In this document: piece by piece, positions 6,393 through 6,720 of the stretch | Position numbering within the stretch: position 1 is the first letter of the stretch | Layout: each line of letters starts with the position of its first letter | Origin: JBCBEX01 sp039027055 | GTDB lineage: Bacteria > Bacteroidota > Rhodothermia > Rhodothermales > Rubricoccaceae | DNA: 6,720 bases | NCBI GenBank assembly: GCA_039027055.1 | Contig: JBCCLD010000262.1 | Span: forward strand, 1 to 6,720 | Reading direction: 5' to 3' | The notes under the pieces: model-generated | What the model was told of the DNA's origin: nothing | The model's input: the letters and a program-made list of their open reading frames with translations, nothing else | Databases searched by the model: none | Made by a program: the position numbers and the translations under genes

Positions 6393-6668
6393 ATGCCGCG
6401 CCCTTCGACCACTCCCACGACGCCGGACGAACGCCTACGCGCTGAACTCGTCGCCGTGCTGCGAGGTGGGCATGCACACGTCGCCACCGCCCAGGCCCTC
6501 GCGGGGGTGCCACTCGACCGCATCAACGACCGGATCGACAGCGGGGCGCACTCGCTGTGGGACCTGCTGGAGCACCTCCGCCTAGGGCGTGTGGACATTG
6601 ATCGGGTCAGGTGCTCACGAGACGCCGTTTGCGTCTCCGAAAGGCGCACGAGGAGCGCGATCCCGTAG
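6393..6668 (+). CDS. DinB-like protein, N-terminal fragment, apparently interrupted
   Basis: The frame from the ATG at 6393 encodes 91 residues to a TAG at 6666-6668; an upstream in-frame ATG at 6366 adds nine unlikely residues. Residues 1-72 read as the first helices of a DinB/YfiT-type four-helix bundle. There is a DERLRAELVAVLRGGHAHV helix, a variable linker, then SLWDLLEHLRLGRVDID. That last piece matches the 'SlW.LLeHlriaq.DIL' helix of the family, with His61 as the probable first metal ligand. DinB-superfamily proteins are usually about 150-170 residues and need two further histidines, neither of which appears here. From base 6610 the frame runs into a structured repeat element, and the predicted residues become Arg/Ser-rich and unlike the family. 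The gene therefore looks truncated or split, and the rest may lie beyond the window. It follows the sensor kinase by 62 bp with no functional link evident. Family members include thiol-dependent metalloenzymes and damage-inducible proteins of unclear role. Confidence 0.55.
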   Translation: MPRPSTTPTTPDERLRAELVAVLRGGHAHVATAQALAGVPLDRINDRIDSGAHSLWDLLEHLRLGRVDIDRVRCSRDAVCVSERRTRSAIP

Positions 6669-6720
6669 GATCGAGTGACGAGTGGAACGCAGCGGAGGCC
6701 GAACGGAGGCCGTGAGCACC
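6610..6720. repeat. 111-bp structured element with 10-bp terminal inverted repeats
   Basis: GGTGCTCACG at 6610-6619 is the perfect reverse complement of CGTGAGCACC at 6711-6720, the last bases of the window. Inside are two perfect hairpins. GAGACGC (6619-6625) pairs with GCGTCTC (6631-6637) over a 5-base loop, and CGATCC (6658-6663) pairs with GGATCG (6668-6673) over CGTA. A 9-bp direct repeat, CGGAGGCCG, occurs at 6693-6701 and 6704-6712. Together these would form a closed multi-branched fold. The element has no coding capacity and seems to cut into the DinB-like gene. It could be a miniature mobile element, a REP-type doublet or a structured RNA; I do not recognise a named family. The right flank is outside the window, so a target duplication cannot be seen. 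Confidence 0.5.

Noticed and set aside
6610..6720. Integron attC site or tRNA gene
   Set aside because: There is no RYYYAAC/GTTRRRY core pair, and no tRNA D-loop, anticodon or T-loop pattern, despite the branched fold.

Overview
The window is a high-GC bacterial chromosome segment with all recognisable genes on the + strand. The likely source is a Rhodothermia-type member of Bacteroidota (relatives of Salinibacter, Rubricoccus or Rubrivirga). This rests on four things: a sensor kinase built from a beta-propeller, a Y_Y_Y domain and a histidine kinase; TonB-type lipoproteins; start codons with no clear Shine-Dalgarno sequence; and a TAnnTTTG-like -7 box. It is an inference from protein style, not a database match.

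Layout, left to right. (1) The C-terminal end of a gene entering from the left, resembling the DUF4384-type tail of caspase-family proteins. (2) A 155-bp spacer made largely of two different short tandem repeats, an octamer array that starts directly after the stop codon and a heptamer array. (3) A small secreted protein with a C-terminal PPC-like beta-sandwich. (4) A lipoprotein with a TonB C-terminal domain, preceded by a good Bacteroidota-type -7 box. (5) A 180-bp spacer with an inverted cluster of octamers and a perfect 9-bp inverted repeat whose 3' arm contains the next start codon. (6) A small multi-pass membrane protein with HEAGH, like an M50 metallopeptidase. (7) A 1118-residue periplasmic-sensing histidine kinase filling half the window, without receiver or DNA-binding domains. 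(8) The N-terminal part of a DinB-like protein that loses family resemblance where a 111-bp structured element begins. That element has perfect 10-bp terminal inverted repeats and two perfect internal hairpins, and ends on the last base of the window.

The genes do not form one obvious pathway. Most encode envelope or secreted products (lipoprotein, exported protein, membrane metalloprotease-like protein, sensor kinase), and the spacers suggest mostly separate transcription units. The least ordinary content is the non-coding structure: three short-period repeat clusters and the terminal element that seems to interrupt the DinB-like gene. I saw no complete known mobile element, CRISPR array or RNA gene.
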